This document shows, one piece after another, positions 6,058 to 13,042 of a stretch of 31,159 bases of DNA (positions are counted from its first letter, which is position 1; each line of letters begins with the position of its first letter). The translations under genes and the position numbers were made by a program. This DNA is from a virus, in the IMG/VR virus record IMGVR_UViG_3300048839_001331, positions 1 through 31,159 of that record. One strand, written 5' to 3'. Under the pieces are notes generated by a model, which saw only the letters and a program-made list of their open reading frames with translations, made no database searches and had not been told where the DNA came from.

Positions 6058-8308
6058 CCTTATTCTTAGATTAACGGGCGTAGGCTCCACAACTGAGGGG
6101 TTGGATGCTGTTGGGTCTAAGGTGGCCGGGGTTGGTGAATCGGCCAGCGGTTCCAACTCAAGACTATCCTCGTTCTTTTCAAACGCGAAGTCCGGCGCGG
6201 CTTCGCTTTTAACTGTAGGTGGTTTGGCATTAGGGGCATTTGGGGCGGCGTTTGGTTTTGCGGCCGGGGAGGGATTGGCGTTTAACAATTCAATGGAAAT
6301 TGTGACCGCCCAGCTCTCGGCTTTTTTGCCAACCTCTGAAGCGGTGGAAGAGACGTTGGAAATGGTCAAAGCACGGGCCGCTCAAACCCCGTTTGCGTTT
6401 GAAGAGATGGCGCAAAGCGTGGCCGCTCTTATCCCTACCTCCAATGCTACCGGCCAAAGTTTGGAAAGTTTAATAGGCGTGGCTGAAATATTGGCCGCTT
6501 CCAATCCTGAGCAAGGGTTGGTAGGGGCCACTGTTGCTTTAAAAGAGGCTCTGGGCGGTGATTTTGTTTCCATTGTGGAGCGGTTCAATTTACCCCGCCA
6601 ACGGCTAAACGAGCTAAAAGAGCAGGGTGTACCTGCGATGGAAGCCGTAACAATGGTAATGACAGAGCTAGGGCTAACTAGCGAGCTTGTAACCAATCTG
6701 GCTAACACAGCATCCGGCCGGTGGTCATCTATTAGTGACAATTTGGTGGGGATTGCGGCGCAATTAACCGCGCCTATCTTTGACCGGGTAAGCGCAGGGA
6801 TGGGAACATTCCTGCAAATGCTGACAGACAATGAGGCCACAATTCAGGCATTTGTTGACCAGGGTGTGGCGCGGGTTGTTGAGGGGTTGAATGCCTTAGA
6901 ATTGGCTATCGGGGCGGTGCAAAACGGTGGACTAGATTTGTTGTTCACTGTATTTGAGGATGGCTCTAGTTATATCGGGAGTTTTGCTGAAGTTCTGGGT
7001 TACAGCGAGACAGAAGCCTCGGCTCTAGCCGTATCTATCAGCGATTTGTATAACAGCATATCCCCCATCGTGGAACAGGTTTACAGTGCGGTTAGTTCGT
7101 TTGTGGAGTGGCAAGATGTTTTAATGGCCGTTGGGTTAATTGTGGCCTCTGTGGTGGTACCGGCCGTGCTTTCTTTCTTAGCTCCTTTTGCGGCCGTGGG
7201 TTTGGCTATTGCGGCTCTTACCGGGCTAATTGCGTTGCTCCGCACAGGCTGGGAACAGAATTGGGGGGGGATACAGGAAAAAACGGCCGCGGTGGTTGGC
7301 TATATTGTGCCAGCTATTCAGGCTGGCCTAGCATTTATCCAACAGTATTGGGCAGACAATGGTCAGCAAATTATGACCAATGTGCAAACAGCTTGGAATA
7401 CAGTGGTGGGTTTTGTGACCACAGGTATCACAAATGCCAAAACGTTAATCTCAGCCGGACTAGCATTTATCCAACAGTATTGGGAAGACAATGGCGAGTC
7501 CATTATGGATTCTGTGGAAACTGCATGGGAGTTTATTGAATCCCTTGTGGATACTTACATTACATCTGTTTCGACCATTGTCAGCACTGTATTAACTGCG
7601 ATTCAAACATATTGGGCAAATCACGGTGACGCGATTATGCAAATCGCTACTTCGTTGTGGGGATATATAGAAGCCTCTATAACAAACTTCACCACAATTG
7701 CTGAAGCGGCTATTGATGCGTTTTTTGCGGTAGTAGAAGGGGATTGGTTTTCATTTGGTGAAAACTTGCGGATTATCGCAGAGACCGTATGGACTAACAT
7801 CAAAAACTCATTCAATTTAGCCGTTGGCATATTAACTACTGCAATGGGGGAAATAGTTGAATCCCTATTTTCCACGTTCAATGCAAAAAACTGGGGCGAG
7901 CTGGGTAGCAACATGATTAGCTCTATCTCGACTTCAATCAGAAATGGCATTGGGGTATTGATAGAAGCGGCGCAAGCGGCGGCGCAAGCGGCGTATGAGG
8001 CCGCTTTGGGCTTCTTGACTGGCGGTGGTTCCGAATCTGATTCAAACCCTGGGGCACAATCTGCCCAAACGCAAGGCTCTGGACGGGCGGCGTTGGCTCC
8101 TGCGGCGTTTGGTTCCCCTGCTTTGATTGGAGCTGGGGCGGGCCGCTCTTTAGGAGCTGGTGTTGCACCTATTGTGAATTTTTATATCACCATACCTGGT
8201 GGAGCAACCTCGACCGGCCGGGGGACAATAGAAGAACAAATTAAGCGCGGTATTCGGCAAGCGTTGCAAGAGAGCGGCTTCCGCGCCGACACTTACAATC
8301 GTATCTAA
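6044..8308 (+). CDS. tape measure protein
   Basis: The longest gene in the genome (754 residues), directly after the frameshifted chaperone, as expected for the protein that sets tail length. The N-terminus is Gly/Ser/Ala-rich with a helical hydrophobic stretch (about 55-80). A long hydrophobic region at about 365-405 contains probable transmembrane helices. Three W-containing ~44-residue repeats follow (starting near 429, 473 and 516; 'FIQQYW' core). The C-terminus has 'EEQIKRGIRQALQESGFR'. At the usual ~0.15 nm per residue the tail would be about 110 nm. No lysozyme or peptidase domain was seen. Confidence 0.88.
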   Translation: MAALDLILRLTGVGSTTEGLDAVGSKVAGVGESASGSNSRLSSFFSNAKSGAASLLTVGGLALGAFGAAFGFAAGEGLAFNNSMEIVTAQLSAFLPTSEAVEETLEMVKARAAQTPFAFEEMAQSVAALIPTSNATGQSLESLIGVAEILAASNPEQGLVGATVALKEALGGDFVSIVERFNLPRQRLNELKEQGVPAMEAVTMVMTELGLTSELVTNLANTASGRWSSISDNLVGIAAQLTAPIFDRVSAGMGTFLQMLTDNEATIQAFVDQGVARVVEGLNALELAIGAVQNGGLDLLFTVFEDGSSYIGSFAEVLGYSETEASALAVSISDLYNSISPIVEQVYSAVSSFVEWQDVLMAVGLIVASVVVPAVLSFLAPFAAVGLAIAALTGLIALLRTGWEQNWGGIQEKTAAVVGYIVPAIQAGLAFIQQYWADNGQQIMTNVQTAWNTVVGFVTTGITNAKTLISAGLAFIQQYWEDNGESIMDSVETAWEFIESLVDTYITSVSTIVSTVLTAIQTYWANHGDAIMQIATSLWGYIEASITNFTTIAEAAIDAFFAVVEGDWFSFGENLRIIAETVWTNIKNSFNLAVGILTTAMGEIVESLFSTFNAKNWGELGSNMISSISTSIRNGIGVLIEAAQAAAQAAYEAALGFLTGGGSESDSNPGAQSAQTQGSGRAALAPAAFGSPALIGAGAGRSLGAGVAPIVNFYITIPGGATSTGRGTIEEQIKRGIRQALQESGFRADTYNRI
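7328..7494 (+). repeat. 132-bp-period direct repeat in the tape measure gene
   Basis: Positions 7328-7362 and 7460-7494 are nearly identical (35 bases, one obvious substitution: GGGCAGAC against GGGAAGAC). They encode successive copies of a ~44-residue helical repeat, and a third, diverged copy begins near 7589. In-frame repeat gain or loss would change tail length in steps of one repeat. Confidence 0.75.
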
Positions 8309-8321
8309 CAAAAGGAGAAGT

Positions 8322-8330
8322 ATGTTTTAA
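8322..8330 (+). promoter_or_regulatory. two-codon leader minigene (Met-Phe-stop)
   Basis: AGGAG at 8313-8317 is ideally spaced for the ATG at 8322. That frame reads ATG TTT TAA, and its stop overlaps the ATG of the next gene as TAATG. The Shine-Dalgarno sequence is about 12 bases from the annotated start at 8330, so reinitiation after the minigene could drive translation of the tail gene. It may also be chance. Confidence 0.35.
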
Positions 8331-9745
8331 TGCCTGCAACTTATACAACGTTGACGCTAACTCAAGATGCTACCACTATTTATTTAGATGGTACTGATGG
8401 CAAATATATCCTTCAGGAAAACGGATGGGACCCGGCCGTTAGCCGTTGGGTAGCAAATGATGTGGGGGGGCGATTGCCCTACGAAGATGTAGAAGAAGAA
8501 ATAACTATCAACATCGTAGGAACATCGCCCAGCGATACCATTGCTAATGCAGAAGCATTAGCGGGGTTGCTCGAATCAGCCAATCGTTTTTGGCGCACAG
8601 GTCAAAACTCGCCCGTTTTGGTAAATTGCCAGCCAAACGGCTCTGTATTGGCATCACCTGTTAGTGCCATGCTGGTAGGGGGGGATTGCCGACTAGAATT
8701 GCCCCTTAACTGGTCAGAGTTTTTGATGGTTAATGAAATTCGCAATGCGCGGGTTGTTTTTATGCGGCGCGGATTGTGGACTGGGGCAGAAACAACCACA
8801 AATGGTTCAGCCTCGGTCGGGCATAAAAACAATGATTCTCTCACCGTGCTTTCGTTACCCAATTCAAAAGTACCTGCGTTATGTCGCTTTTCTTGGAAAG
8901 GTGCTGGATTTTCAGCAAATTCATTGATTAGTGGCATTGTGGCCATGGTTGGTTACACGGCCAACTCTAGCATTGGGCAAGATTTGCGATATGTCACTTT
9001 GTTAGTGGCTGGGTCAGCCGGTGCTGATGTGGTGGAAGCGAACAGTAGCCGGGGTAGTATTCGGCGGCTAACTCCCTCCGCCACAACCATGCAGACTGTG
9101 ACATTTGATACCGTGAACAGCTCGGTTAGTAACTCCCGTCAGTGGGACATTTATATTAAGCTCCGCAACCGTTCTACAAATTCTGTAAATTGGAGCGTGT
9201 ATGCTTCCGCTAGTTTGCCCTGGTCGAGTGTTAGTACCACTTTCACCCCTACCACAGTTATTCCCTACGGCTCCACGGGTCCCCAAGTAGTTAGCTTGGG
9301 TAGATTTTCTATTCCCACATTAGACGATTCTGGCTCACTCAGAAACCTAAATTTGGCAATAAACTGTACCCCTTCGGCCGCATCTGGGGCTGGGCATGAG
9401 CTGGATATAGATTCTATTTTGTTGGTAGCAGTCAGCGATGCGTCCAATATCATTCAAATCAACGGCGTAAAAACAGGCTCATCTTACGACAGCATCACAA
9501 TGGAGCATGGTTATTTGACGGCGTTAGAGCCGGTGATGTTAGTCGGCACAGCTACTACGGGCTTAAAGAGCTTCTCACGGCGCGGGGATGTTTTTTGCTT
9601 GATTCAATCAGAGCCATCCCTTACTACTCCTGTTTATGCCGCGTTGTATGTTGTGGACACGGCTGTGCCTGCTTTTACTCCTAGTACCTATGGCTCGGTG
9701 CAACCTATTTACACCTTCCGCCCACTATACCTAACCCCACAATGA
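8330..9745 (+). CDS. putative distal tail (Dit-like) or minor tail protein
   Basis: A 471-residue protein following the tape measure gene, the usual place for the distal tail protein. The N-terminal ~150 residues ('TLTLTQDATTIYLDGTDGKYILQENGWDP...VEEEITINIVGTSPSDTIANAEALAGLLESANRF...ELPLNWSEFLMVNEIRNARVVFMRRGLW') have the strand-helix-strand plan of Dit N-domains. The remainder is Ser/Thr/Asn-rich and beta-strand rich, resembling a jelly-roll or carbohydrate-binding extension. It would form the ring joining tail tube to tail tip. It overlaps the next gene by ATGA. Assignment is by location and pattern. Confidence 0.55.
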   Translation: MPATYTTLTLTQDATTIYLDGTDGKYILQENGWDPAVSRWVANDVGGRLPYEDVEEEITINIVGTSPSDTIANAEALAGLLESANRFWRTGQNSPVLVNCQPNGSVLASPVSAMLVGGDCRLELPLNWSEFLMVNEIRNARVVFMRRGLWTGAETTTNGSASVGHKNNDSLTVLSLPNSKVPALCRFSWKGAGFSANSLISGIVAMVGYTANSSIGQDLRYVTLLVAGSAGADVVEANSSRGSIRRLTPSATTMQTVTFDTVNSSVSNSRQWDIYIKLRNRSTNSVNWSVYASASLPWSSVSTTFTPTTVIPYGSTGPQVVSLGRFSIPTLDDSGSLRNLNLAINCTPSAASGAGHELDIDSILLVAVSDASNIIQINGVKTGSSYDSITMEHGYLTALEPVMLVGTATTGLKSFSRRGDVFCLIQSEPSLTTPVYAALYVVDTAVPAFTPSTYGSVQPIYTFRPLYLTPQ

Positions 9746-11280
9746 GACTTTGTGTAACCGTTTATTTAGGCAGTACCTTTGTGGCCGATTGGTCCGGCCG
9801 GTTAATGTCTGGAAACTTCTCTACCGGGAAATATGGGTTTCAGGACTTTTCTGGTTTGGTTCGTATGAGCCGTGATGAGGCTGGCCGTTACACAGAATTT
9901 CCACAAGCGTACAAAATTACAATTGCGGCCGGGGGGGTAGTGGCATGGGAAGGGCGAGTGGAAGATTTGCGCGTGACATCTCGTGGGGTGGAATTCAAGG
10001 CTCTTGGTTACTGGAGTGCATTGGCTGACTTGGTTTATACCTCGTTGTGGAGCGACACGAGGGTCGGTGAATTTCAGCCATTGACCAATGTGGTTTTTAC
10101 CGGTACCGCCCCAGAGTTGTACGAGATGGACAAAAACAACCGTCTGTTTATTGGTCTTCGTACCAATCAAACCTACACAAACGCCGAGCGCGGTCGGATT
10201 GGTTATGTTATCCCCCATCGCTCTCTCAATTCAGCGGCCGAGATAACATTTACTTATGAATTTCTAGCCCCTAATGCCACATGGAAAGCACGCTTTTTTT
10301 ACGCGCAAAGCGCAAGTGGATTTAATTCGGCATGGGCTACAACTGTTTTACCGGCCGGTTGGCCTCTATCAGGTAGTGGCGTGATTCAATCTGGCACCAC
10401 CACCATAGCACTCACCAATGCCCAGGGTATTGTTTTTGACCTCTATTATGACAGTGGGGTGGCGTATACCCACACTGGAGACAATGGCCAATATTATTTC
10501 AAAATTACCAGCATTAGAATAAAGAGTGTATCGGGTTCTGTTCGCTCTTCAGATATTGCGGCAGATGTGGCGAGCAAAGTAAATGGATTAAACTCGATGG
10601 CACTTTCCTCATCCACAGCCAAGATAGAGGCAACAAAAGGAGATTTGTTTCAAGAGGTTTACGAAGATGAAAACCCTCAAGATATTTTGCGACGATTGGC
10701 ATTTTTGGAAGGCTATGAAGTAGGGGTCTATGACGGGCAAATCCTGCATTACCGCCCGGCCGGTAGCGGAGGTCAAACGTGGTACATCAGTCTAAATGAT
10801 TTAGAAGTAGAATCCACGTTGAGCGGCATGTATAACCAGGCTTATGCCATTTACAAAGAGCCTAGCGGGTTTTTGCAACGCTTGGCCGATGTGACCGATG
10901 GACCAAGCGTGAGCCGCTATGGTGTAACCAAAGAATATGGGCTACAAACAAAAACCACCAGCTCTACCGAAGCTACAAACCAGCGTGACCTATTTTTGTC
11001 TGATTTTTCCAAAGTTTATGCGCGAGGGGATATTGCCGTTCGTCGAGTAATGGATATGGCTGGGTCTATCATGCCTGCTTGGGTTGTGAGAGCCGGGGAT
11101 ACCATTATTTTGAGGGATTTACCGCCTAACATGGGGACGGCCGTGGATAATGTTCGGCAGTTTGTGGTGGGTGAGACCCGATATAACATGATGACAGGGG
11201 AGTTGTTTCCTTTTCCAGAGGAACCATTACCTCAGTTGGAGCAGTATCTAGCCAAGCGAGAGGCGGGGATACCGTTGTAA
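9742..11280 (+). CDS. putative tail tip/hub protein (Gp37-like)
   Basis: A 512-residue protein after the Dit-like gene. The opening ('LCVTVYLGSTFVADWSGRLMSGNFS...FQDFSGLVRMS') and 'AGGVVAWEGRVEDLRVTSRGVEFKALGYWSALADLVY' resemble siphovirus tail-hub proteins of the ReqiPepy6 Gp37 type, which are related to T4 gp27-like hubs. A central beta-rich insert (about residues 120-270) may be a receptor-contact domain. The C-terminal part ('LRRLAFLEGYEVGVYDGQILHYRP') is also typical of hub proteins. It is translationally coupled to the upstream gene (ATGA) and its stop abuts the next ATG. No peptidoglycan hydrolase motif was recognised. Confidence 0.55.
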   Translation: MRLCVTVYLGSTFVADWSGRLMSGNFSTGKYGFQDFSGLVRMSRDEAGRYTEFPQAYKITIAAGGVVAWEGRVEDLRVTSRGVEFKALGYWSALADLVYTSLWSDTRVGEFQPLTNVVFTGTAPELYEMDKNNRLFIGLRTNQTYTNAERGRIGYVIPHRSLNSAAEITFTYEFLAPNATWKARFFYAQSASGFNSAWATTVLPAGWPLSGSGVIQSGTTTIALTNAQGIVFDLYYDSGVAYTHTGDNGQYYFKITSIRIKSVSGSVRSSDIAADVASKVNGLNSMALSSSTAKIEATKGDLFQEVYEDENPQDILRRLAFLEGYEVGVYDGQILHYRPAGSGGQTWYISLNDLEVESTLSGMYNQAYAIYKEPSGFLQRLADVTDGPSVSRYGVTKEYGLQTKTTSSTEATNQRDLFLSDFSKVYARGDIAVRRVMDMAGSIMPAWVVRAGDTIILRDLPPNMGTAVDNVRQFVVGETRYNMMTGELFPFPEEPLPQLEQYLAKREAGIPL

Positions 11281-11760
11281 ATGGCAAATGATTCATTACT
11301 GATTTTTTCTGTTATCGTCAATGTTGTGGTAGGAGGGGCGGTAGTCGCTCTGTTTTTCTATTTGCTGTTTTTTTCTCCTACCCCGCGCCAGATAAGAGAT
11401 GAGTTGAAACGGCTCAAGGAAGAAAATGACCAGTTAAAAGAAGAGGTAAGTGGGCTTAGGGAAGTGGTAGCAGAGCAGTCGGTAGAGATTAGAAACTTAC
11501 GTCAGGGGAGGGGTCATCACTCCCCTCACGATAAACACAAAGGCAGTCCACTAACCGCTTTGGCTGAAAAAATCCGTAATAGTTTTGACGAAAGTGAGTT
11601 AAACGACCTTTTGGTGCAATTTGATTTGTCGGCAGAAATGATTACAGGTAAGGCATTGTCCGATAAATGCCTTAATCTTGTGACATATTTTAACCGGCGT
11701 GGGGAGCTAGGGAAGCTCCGAGCGGCGTTGCGAGATGCACGGCCGAAGGGGGATTGGTGA
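11281..11760 (+). CDS. membrane-anchored coiled-coil protein with EAD-like C-terminal domain
   Basis: A 159-residue protein with three parts. A single transmembrane helix at 7-31 is followed by a Lys/Glu coiled coil at 36-74 and a His/Lys/Ser linker, then a compact helical domain at 91-156. That domain shows the pattern L..KIR.SF..SEL.DLL..F.L....G....K...LV.YF.RRG.L..LR....RP. This resembles the effector-associated domains (EAD, bacterial death-like adaptors) common in Chloroflexota and cyanobacterial conflict proteins. The pattern is seen directly; the family is recalled and not searched. It begins immediately after the hub gene stop and heads a three-gene membrane cluster, the position where lysis genes normally lie. 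It could be a lysis component, or a decoy for EAD-based host immunity. Confidence 0.6.
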   Translation: MANDSLLIFSVIVNVVVGGAVVALFFYLLFFSPTPRQIRDELKRLKEENDQLKEEVSGLREVVAEQSVEIRNLRQGRGHHSPHDKHKGSPLTALAEKIRNSFDESELNDLLVQFDLSAEMITGKALSDKCLNLVTYFNRRGELGKLRAALRDARPKGDW

Positions 11761-11916
11761 TTGTCAGCGTTCGAGTATACCGTTTTGGTGGTGGTGGTTT
11801 TAAGCAGTGTGACTACCACCGGGTGTGTAATTGGCTTAATTCGGCTAAATATAGCCATTGTGGAATTGTTGATTGAGGTGGTGAATGATAAAAAAGATTC
11901 ACAAAATCCGTGCTAG
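11761..11916 (+). CDS. small membrane protein, holin-like
   Basis: A 51-residue protein beginning with TTG directly after the previous stop. AAGGGGG lies about eight bases upstream as a ribosome site. The N-terminus is one strong hydrophobic helix (Phe4 to about Ile30, including VLVVVV). A second, amphipathic helix ('NIAIVELLIEVV') and a short charged tail (NDKKDSQNPC) follow. Its size, topology and position at the end of the late operon suit a holin or antiholin, but there is no family match. It overlaps the next gene by 32 bases in another frame. Confidence 0.55.
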   Translation: MSAFEYTVLVVVVLSSVTTTGCVIGLIRLNIAIVELLIEVVNDKKDSQNPC

Positions 11917-12001
11917 GGCAACCATGCTGGGAGCGATAGCACTATTGGCTACATTTGTAGGCACTATCTCGCTAGTTTTGTATATGGTTTTTCTGCAATA
12001 A
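11885..12001 (+). CDS. tiny single-helix membrane protein, holin-like
   Basis: A 38-residue protein preceded by GAGGTGG. The basic N-terminus (MIKKIHKIRARA) is followed by a hydrophobic helix over residues 13-37 and ends in FLQ. It is the last gene of the late operon, with its stop touching the bidirectional terminator. A short basic head plus a single helix resembles small holins and pinholin-like proteins. With 11761-11916 and the EAD-like protein it forms the best lysis-cassette candidate here. Confidence 0.55.
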   Translation: MIKKIHKIRARATMLGAIALLATFVGTISLVLYMVFLQ

Positions 12002-12029
12002 AAAAAGCTCCCTTTTGGGAGCTTTTTTT
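12000..12029. terminator. bidirectional intrinsic terminator between convergent operons
   Basis: Arms of 13 bases, AAAAAAAGCTCCC (12000-12012) and GGGAGCTTTTTTT (12017-12029), flank a TTTT loop and give T runs on both strands. It ends the rightward late operon (last stop 12001) and the leftward block (last stop 12045). Confidence 0.93.
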
Positions 12030-12044
12030 GTTTGGTGATTAAGT

Positions 12045-12236
12045 TTAAGGCGCAGGTGGTTCTTTGGGTACAACAGTTACAAACATGCGCCCGCTGTTGG
12101 GGTGTGGGCTATCTGTGTTACGGTAAATTTGGCTCGCTTTAATAATGTCGAACACTTTTTTTAGTCGGTTTAAGGCTTGCTGTATTTGGGCGTTAGTGCC
12201 TTGTATTCTAATTTCTGTGTCAGCTACTTTTTGCAT
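12045..12236 (-). CDS. small protein of unknown function, last gene of leftward block
   Basis: A 63-residue protein, not recognised. It opens 'MQKVADTEIRIQGTNAQIQQALNRLKKVFDII', a beta strand then an amphipathic helix, and ends in a Pro-rich tail (VVPKEPPAP). AAAGGAGA lies well placed before the ATG, and the start overlaps the end of the upstream gene by 17 bases. Confidence 0.65.
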   Translation of the reverse strand: MQKVADTEIRIQGTNAQIQQALNRLKKVFDIIKASQIYRNTDSPHPNSGRMFVTVVPKEPPAP

Positions 12237-12642
12237 CTGATTTCTCCTTTTGTTTTACAGGAACGGCTTGGTTTACATCATACAAATCATAGTGGCCTGA
12301 TTTATGGCCTTTAACCCAAGTTTTACGGGCTACAGGTGTTTGCCCACGGCCGGGGCGCAGTCCGTGTTCTTTTAGAAATTTGCGCGTTCTGAGGTGGGAA
12401 GGTACATCTTCCCAATTGGTATAACTTGTGGCGTTATATTCCTCTAGCCACGTTTTTGCTTTTTCAAGGTCAGAGAAATAAGCTCGGTTTTGATTGTCCA
12501 TAGGGTTGGCCTTGAACGCAGGCTCGCTTAAATCAAGGATATAAACGTACCCACAACAGCGCGTTCCCTCGTTGTCAGTTTTATAGAGCCAGTGACCAAC
12601 CAACTCTCCGTTTTCATCGTGCATCTCTTCCCATTTGAACAT
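12220..12642 (-). CDS. protein of unknown function
   Basis: A 140-residue protein, not recognised. It has an acidic, aromatic N-terminal half ('EEMHDENGELVGHWLYKTDNEGTRCCGYVYIL') and a 'YFSDLEKAKTWLEEY' helix, then a basic C-terminal tail ('VARKTWVKGHKSGHYDLYDV'). The ATG at 12642 is preferred over longer in-frame options because GGAGGT lies just upstream. It is part of the tightly packed leftward operon, a single base from the end of the upstream gene. Confidence 0.65.
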   Translation of the reverse strand: MFKWEEMHDENGELVGHWLYKTDNEGTRCCGYVYILDLSEPAFKANPMDNQNRAYFSDLEKAKTWLEEYNATSYTNWEDVPSHLRTRKFLKEHGLRPGRGQTPVARKTWVKGHKSGHYDLYDVNQAVPVKQKEKSDAKSS

Positions 12643-12643
12643 A

Positions 12644-13042
12644 CTAACCTCCGTAGTTGGCTGGGTTAGGAAAAAACACGGCTTGGGAAGGCTCTGCTTT
12701 TTCGTGCCAGGTAATGGTCCGGCAACCCCACCAAATTTCAGGCTGACCCGGCCGGGCTGGGGTGTGGTGGGTGTAAGGGTCGGAAATGTGAAAAACCTTG
12801 CTAAACACTTCATCAACCAAAACGGTGAGCAAAGCGTGGACAATATCTACCTCTTTTTGGGAGGGATAAATGGGGTTATCTGCTTTGGTTGATTTGCGGG
12901 ATAACGTTAGGCGATTTTTGTTTTCCTGATAAGAAAAGGCCAAAAACAAGCCACGTTGTAGGGATTTTTTTACTGGCACGCGGCTTTTTATCATTTCTTC
13001 TAAAATGCGGCGTAGGTAATTGGTGTAGCGGGGGTTAGACAT
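12644..13042 (-). CDS. protein of unknown function
   Basis: A 132-residue protein, not recognised. A basic helical N-terminus ('RYTNYLRRILEEMIKSRVPVKKSLQRG') is followed by a Lys/Arg/Ser stretch and a helix rich in V/L ('EVDIVHALLTVLVDEVFSKVFHI'). The C-terminus has aromatic and Trp residues ('EIWWGCRTITWHEK'). GGAGG precedes the ATG, and the start overlaps the end of the ParB-like gene by eight bases, so the two are probably co-translated. Confidence 0.65.
   Translation of the reverse strand: MSNPRYTNYLRRILEEMIKSRVPVKKSLQRGLFLAFSYQENKNRLTLSRKSTKADNPIYPSQKEVDIVHALLTVLVDEVFSKVFHISDPYTHHTPARPGQPEIWWGCRTITWHEKAEPSQAVFFPNPANYGG

Noticed and set aside
7108-7539. A 143-residue rightward reading frame within the tape measure gene
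   Set aside because: It is a frame shadow of the repeats; it has no ribosome site and an unlikely Cys/Gly/Trp-rich composition.
8330-11280. Tail-associated lysozyme or peptidase
   Set aside because: No catalytic motif of known wall hydrolases could be seen in either tail-tip protein by eye.
12643-12843. Longer start at 12843 for the gene ending at 12220
   Set aside because: It would overlap another well-supported gene on the same strand. The ATG at 12642 has GGAGGT upstream.
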